8,489 bases of DNA from JBBQVO01 sp038211505 (lineage in GTDB: Bacteria; Chloroflexota; Dehalococcoidia; DSTF01; JACRBR01): the NCBI GenBank assembly GCA_038211505.1, contig JBBQVO010000150.1, positions 1-8,489 on the forward strand, in the 5' to 3' direction. Position 1 is the stretch's first letter; every line of letters begins with the position of its first letter. The position numbers and the translations under genes are program-made. Shown piece by piece: positions 6,141-8,489 of this stretch. The notes below the pieces were generated by a model. It made no database searches. It saw only the letters and a program-made list of their open reading frames with translations, and was not told the origin of the DNA.

Positions 6141-7463
6141 ATGGCCTCTACCGCGATCCCCCGACGACTGCCGCTGAATCTGCGCATGCCGGATTCGATC
6201 TCCGCGCTAGCGGAGCGAGACTTCCGCGTCATCTGGATCGGCCAGGCGATCTCGATGACCGGCACGTGGATGCAGATGATCGCCCAGGGGCTGCTCGTGT
6301 TGCATCTGTGGAACTCCGCGTTCGCCCTCGGCGCGCTCACCTTCGCGAATGCCGTGCCGAGTCTCGCCGTCATGCTGTTCGGCGGCGTGCTCGCCGATCG
6401 CGCTGACAAGCGGCGGATCTTGCTCCTGACGCAGATGGTGATGTGCCTGCTCGCGCTGGCTGTCGGCTTCCTCGTGCTCGCCGATCGCGTCGAATTCTGG
6501 ATGCTCGTCGTCGCCACGATCGGTCTCGGCGTGGCCTTCGGCTACGACATGCCGGCCTACCAGGCATTCCTGCCCGAGCTGGTGCCGCCAGAGAAGATCG
6601 GCCAGGTCGTCGCACTCAACTCGTCGACCTTCCATGGCACGCGAATGATCGGGCCCGCCATAGCGGGCATCATCATCGGCGTCTTCGGCCTGGCGACGGC
6701 GTACTTCCTGAATGCCCTCAGCTTCGTCGCCGTGATCATCAGCCTTCTCATCGTGCGCCACCGGCCGTCGATCGCCCGCGGCGGCCCGGCGATGTCGGCG
6801 ATGTCGGGGCTCAAGGAGGGGCTGCGGCATGCGCGCCAGCGGCCGAATCTGCAGGTGCTGCTACTGCTGACGGCTCTGAACACGACCTTCATCTTTCCGA
6901 TCATCGCCGTTCTGACGCCGTTCTACGTCAAGAACGTCTTGCACGACGGCCCGGGCGTGCTCGGCCTGCTCTGGGCGGCGTCCGGCGTCGGCGCCATGCT
7001 CGGCGCGATCGTGCTGATCGTCTGGAACAACGTGGCCCGCGTCGCCCGCATCTGGCTCGCCGCCATCGTCGCGCCGCTGGCGCTCATCGTGATGGCGTGG
7101 ACGCGCGAGCCCGCGGTGGCGATTGTGGCCTCGGGCTTCGTCTCGTTCTCCTTCTCGTCGCAGCTGGGGCTGATTCAGACGATGATCCAGGAATCCACGC
7201 CGCAGCAGTTCCGCGGCCGCGTCATGTCGCTCCACGGCATCACCTTCAACGGCACGATGCCGCTGGCCGCGCTCGCGACGTCGGGGCTGGCGGTGCTGTT
7301 CGGGCTGCCGTTCGTCATGGTGCTGTGGGCGATCGTATACGCCGGGTCGGCGCTGTTCGCTCTGCAGTTCGCCGGCGGCGGCATCGCCACAGTCGTTGAC
7401 GCATCCCGCCACGAGTTCGACGTCCTGGCCGCTGACACCGAAGGCACCGCCTACAGCGCCTGA
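6141..7463 (+). CDS. MFS_3/EntS-like major facilitator exporter
   Basis: A 440-residue inner-membrane protein, probably 12 helices, of the major facilitator superfamily, closest in style to the MFS_3 group that includes the enterobactin exporter EntS and macrolide-efflux-like proteins. These are proton-driven exporters; the substrate here is unknown. Evidence: the first helix FRVIWIGQAISMTGTWMQMI (28-47), the loop 2-3 motif GGVLADRADKRR (81-92), VPPEKIGQVVALNSSTFHGTRMIGPAIAG at 148-176, a basic central loop around 205-236, and the C-terminal-half signature STPQQFRGRVMSL (352-364). Length is normal for the family. The first ATG is used, although there is no ribosome-binding site and a second in-frame ATG lies at 6186, still ahead of helix 1. 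A -10-like box just upstream suggests a leaderless transcript. No regulator or biosynthetic partner is adjacent to hint at the cargo. Confidence 0.9.
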   Translation: MASTAIPRRLPLNLRMPDSISALAERDFRVIWIGQAISMTGTWMQMIAQGLLVLHLWNSAFALGALTFANAVPSLAVMLFGGVLADRADKRRILLLTQMVMCLLALAVGFLVLADRVEFWMLVVATIGLGVAFGYDMPAYQAFLPELVPPEKIGQVVALNSSTFHGTRMIGPAIAGIIIGVFGLATAYFLNALSFVAVIISLLIVRHRPSIARGGPAMSAMSGLKEGLRHARQRPNLQVLLLLTALNTTFIFPIIAVLTPFYVKNVLHDGPGVLGLLWAASGVGAMLGAIVLIVWNNVARVARIWLAAIVAPLALIVMAWTREPAVAIVASGFVSFSFSSQLGLIQTMIQESTPQQFRGRVMSLHGITFNGTMPLAALATSGLAVLFGLPFVMVLWAIVYAGSALFALQFAGGGIATVVDASRHEFDVLAADTEGTAYSA

Positions 7464-7481
7464 CCTTCGATTCGAAACCCA

Positions 7482-7496
7482 CCGGGAACTACCCGG
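7482..7496 (+). terminator. small hairpin after the exporter gene
   Basis: CCGGG (7482-7486) and CCCGG (7492-7496) form a five-base stem with an AACTA loop, 19 bases past the exporter stop. There is no T-tract. It may mark the end of the transcript, but the evidence is only the symmetry. Confidence 0.2.
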
Positions 7497-7529
7497 GGAT
7501 CGCCGCTCGGGGCAAGAACCCGCGTCCCT

Positions 7530-7537
7530 TATACACT
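7530..7537 (+). promoter_or_regulatory. possible -10 element for a leaderless DUF4352-like gene
   Basis: TATACA (7530-7535), or the overlapping TACACT (7532-7537), each matches four of six -10 bases and lies six to eight bases before the ATG at 7544. There is no spaced Shine-Dalgarno; GGCGGG directly abuts the ATG. The geometry fits a leaderless mRNA. No -35 box is recognisable. Confidence 0.4.
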
Positions 7538-7543
7538 GGCGGG

Positions 7544-8077
7544 ATGAAGCTCTCGCGGCAGCAGATCCTGATTCTCGTCGGCGCGGCGATGATTGCCGTT
7601 GTGGCGGCCGTCGTGACGGCGTACTTCGTGACGCGCGATGATGGCGCCCCGGCCACGCAGAGCGCGAGCGTCCGGACGCCGCGGCCGACCGACACCGCCG
7701 TGCCCACCGACTTCTTCATCGCGTCGACCGAGCGCCCGTGCACTGATTCGATGCTCGATATCAGTCTAAACGGGGCCCGGTTCGCGGCATTCGTCGCGGG
7801 AGCGCCGCCCGCGCCGAGAGGCTCCAAGTACGCGGTCATCGACATAACCCTCTCAAACCGCGGCACGGCCCCTCTTCAGTTCGACGTCGCCCACTTCGCG
7901 ATGGCCGACGCGCCAGGGCGGCGCTACGACGCGGTTCCCGCAGCCCCGATCTCGCCCGAGATCGGCCCTGCGCAGCCCGTGTCAGGCCAGTTGCTGTTCA
8001 GTATCCCTTCAACGGCGGGCGCCGAGAAGCTTAGTTACGACGACGGCTGCCTCCATCAAGAGTGGATCGTGCCGTAG
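7544..8077 (+). CDS. membrane-anchored DUF4352-like (telokin/Ig-fold) protein
   Basis: A 177-residue protein with a single N-terminal membrane helix (ILILVGAAMIAVVAAVVTAY, 8-27), a Pro/Thr-rich tether (TPRPTDTAVPTD, 45-56) and an extracytoplasmic beta domain. The pattern KYAVIDITLSNRGTAPLQFD (95-114), DAPGRRYDAVP, and then VSGQLLFSIPSTAGAEKLSYDD (146-167) matches the layout of DUF4352/telokin-like domains (a strand with VDVTVxNxG, a GxxY turn, and GxxxFxVP near the end). Members are often extracellular binding or stress-related proteins with no enzymatic role; the ligand here is unknown. Cys66 and Cys169 flank the domain and could form a disulfide. It is preceded by a -10-like box and no Shine-Dalgarno, so it is probably leaderless and separately transcribed from the exporter, whose stop is 80 bases away. 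The family assignment is from pattern only. Confidence 0.8.
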   Translation: MKLSRQQILILVGAAMIAVVAAVVTAYFVTRDDGAPATQSASVRTPRPTDTAVPTDFFIASTERPCTDSMLDISLNGARFAAFVAGAPPAPRGSKYAVIDITLSNRGTAPLQFDVAHFAMADAPGRRYDAVPAAPISPEIGPAQPVSGQLLFSIPSTAGAEKLSYDDGCLHQEWIVP

Positions 8078-8098
8078 CGGCGGCGGCCCTCGTTTGCG

Positions 8099-8157
8099 TC
8101 AAATTTATTAAAAAACCTCCGGTTTTCGTTGACAGGGCATCTCCGAGAGGGCATAAT
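8099..8157 (+). promoter_or_regulatory. strong sigma-70-type promoter with UP-like element
   Basis: TTGACA (8129-8134) is a perfect -35. After 17 bases CATAAT (8152-8157) matches five of six -10 bases, predicting initiation near A8164. Upstream, TCAAATTTATTAAAAAA (8099-8115) is the most A/T-rich stretch in the window and resembles a UP element (AAA, W/T tract, A-run), though centred slightly far from -35. This is by far the best promoter here and drives the exported-protein gene at 8288 through a long structured leader. Confidence 0.85.
8112..8126 (+). terminator. possible A/T-flanked terminator hairpin
   Basis: AAAACC (8112-8117) pairs with GGTTTT (8121-8126) around TCC, 35 bases past the DUF4352-like stop. 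The T4 tract and upstream A-run suggest a weak, possibly bidirectional intrinsic terminator, but the stem has only two G-C pairs. The same bases sit just upstream of the next -35 box, so they may instead belong to that promoter. Confidence 0.3.
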
Positions 8158-8163
8158 CGCCAC

Positions 8164-8287
8164 AGCAAGTCCGTTGTCTGATGCGACGGATCCCCGCTTG
8201 CTGATTCCCGCCACAGTCCAGGCTCCCGAGAGCCAGCGAAACGATGCCGCCGCGTGCGGCGTTTCTGCGTACGATCTTGAGGCCGGA
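8164..8287 (+). promoter_or_regulatory. structured 5' leader, ~124 nt, unidentified
   Basis: From the predicted transcript start the leader can fold into three hairpins. P1 is AGCAAG/CTTGCT (8164-8169/8197-8202) continued by TCCGT/ACGGA (8170-8174/8186-8190), with a one-sided bulge TCCCCG. P2 is GGCTC-CCGA-GAGCC (8221-8234). P3 is GAAAC/GTTTC (8238-8242/8261-8265) stacked on GCCGC/GCGGC (8246-8250/8256-8260), with a three-base bulge. I could not match it to c-di-GMP, TPP, SAM, cobalamin or other common riboswitch cores. P3 is followed by GTTTCTGCG, a poor U-tract, so attenuation is possible but unproven. A 15-codon frame (8244-8291) starts in the P3 bulge. Confidence 0.45.
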
Positions 8288-8489
8288 ATGATCCTGTTTC
8301 GCATCCTGACTAAGCGCCGCTTACTTGCCGCATCTCTGATGGTTGCCGCCCTGACGGTGCTGGGCGGACTGTCCATGCAGCAACGTGCGACGGGCGCCAG
8401 CGCTGCCGGCCCGACGACGATCTTCGCGGATCAGGACCTCTACAACCCCGGCGGCCTGGTTTCGATCACGGGCTCCGGCGACGCTGGCA
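8288..8489 (+). CDS. exported protein with probable Ig-like repeat start, 3' end off the window
   Basis: Only the first 67 codons are in the window, with no stop before the edge. The ATG at 8288 has TGAGG (8278-8282) five bases upstream. The product begins with a typical signal peptide: basic RILTKRR, then the hydrophobic stretch LLAASLMVAALTVLGGL, with a likely cleavage near GASA-AG at about residues 36-40. The mature part, PTTIFADQDLYNPGGLVSIT followed by GSGDAG, resembles the opening of secreted Ig-like or beta-sandwich modules with a Y-x-PGG-x-V-x-ITG-x-G pattern, common in bacterial surface proteins. Function cannot be assigned from this fragment. The strong promoter and structured leader suggest an abundant, possibly regulated envelope or secreted protein. 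Confidence 0.8.
   Translation, partial: MILFRILTKRRLLAASLMVAALTVLGGLSMQQRATGASAAGPTTIFADQDLYNPGGLVSITGSGDAG

Noticed and set aside
6443..7399. 318-residue plus-strand frame inside the exporter gene
   Set aside because: It is the +1 shadow of the MFS gene, rich in Arg/Ala/His with no membrane pattern.

Overview
The window is GC-rich bacterial DNA with high G/C at third codon positions. Proline/threonine-rich linkers behind a lipobox or membrane anchor (PTPRPTPTELPPP, TPRPTDTAVPTD), genes that look leaderless, and secreted beta-helix proteins make a Chloroflexota-like or similar high-GC environmental bacterium plausible. That placement is inference; no marker gene here fixes the phylum.

Left part, minus strand (1-2168). 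A short-chain dehydrogenase/reductase (SDR) runs off the left edge. It is broken by a reading-frame shift near 196-216 and seems to have lost a normal start codon. To its right lie three abutting ~39-bp hairpin-forming repeats (828-944). Next comes a compact minus-strand cluster of unrecognised genes, in transcription order: a 46-residue ORF with an excellent ribosome-binding site, a 218-residue protein with a CPFC pair, and a 126-residue protein joined to it by an ATGA overlap.

Middle, plus strand (2449-4123). Two tandem paralogues encode exported or membrane-anchored right-handed beta-helix proteins. Both are exactly 270 residues and align without gaps at about 69% identity. They share four cysteines, one of them the last residue. 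A minus-strand tRNA-Ala(GGC) with encoded CCA follows (4250-4325).

Right part, plus strand (4553-8489). A lipoprotein S41 peptidase with a PDZ domain has a Cys where CtpA-type enzymes have the catalytic Lys. Its start codon and Shine-Dalgarno lie inside an 11-bp hairpin, and a duplicated strand upstream could form a competing hairpin. Then come an MFS_3/EntS-like exporter, an anchored DUF4352-like protein, and the 5' end of an exported protein. That last gene is preceded by a near-consensus sigma-70 promoter, an A/T-rich UP-like element and a highly structured ~120-nt leader.

Most of the plus-strand products act at or outside the membrane (beta-helix proteins, lipoprotein peptidase, exporter, anchored DUF4352 protein, exported protein), so the region looks like a cell-envelope neighbourhood rather than one pathway. 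No mobile element, CRISPR array or recognisable defence system is present. The best candidates for something undescribed are the RNA element over the S41 start, the structured leader at 8164-8287 and the hairpin repeat array.
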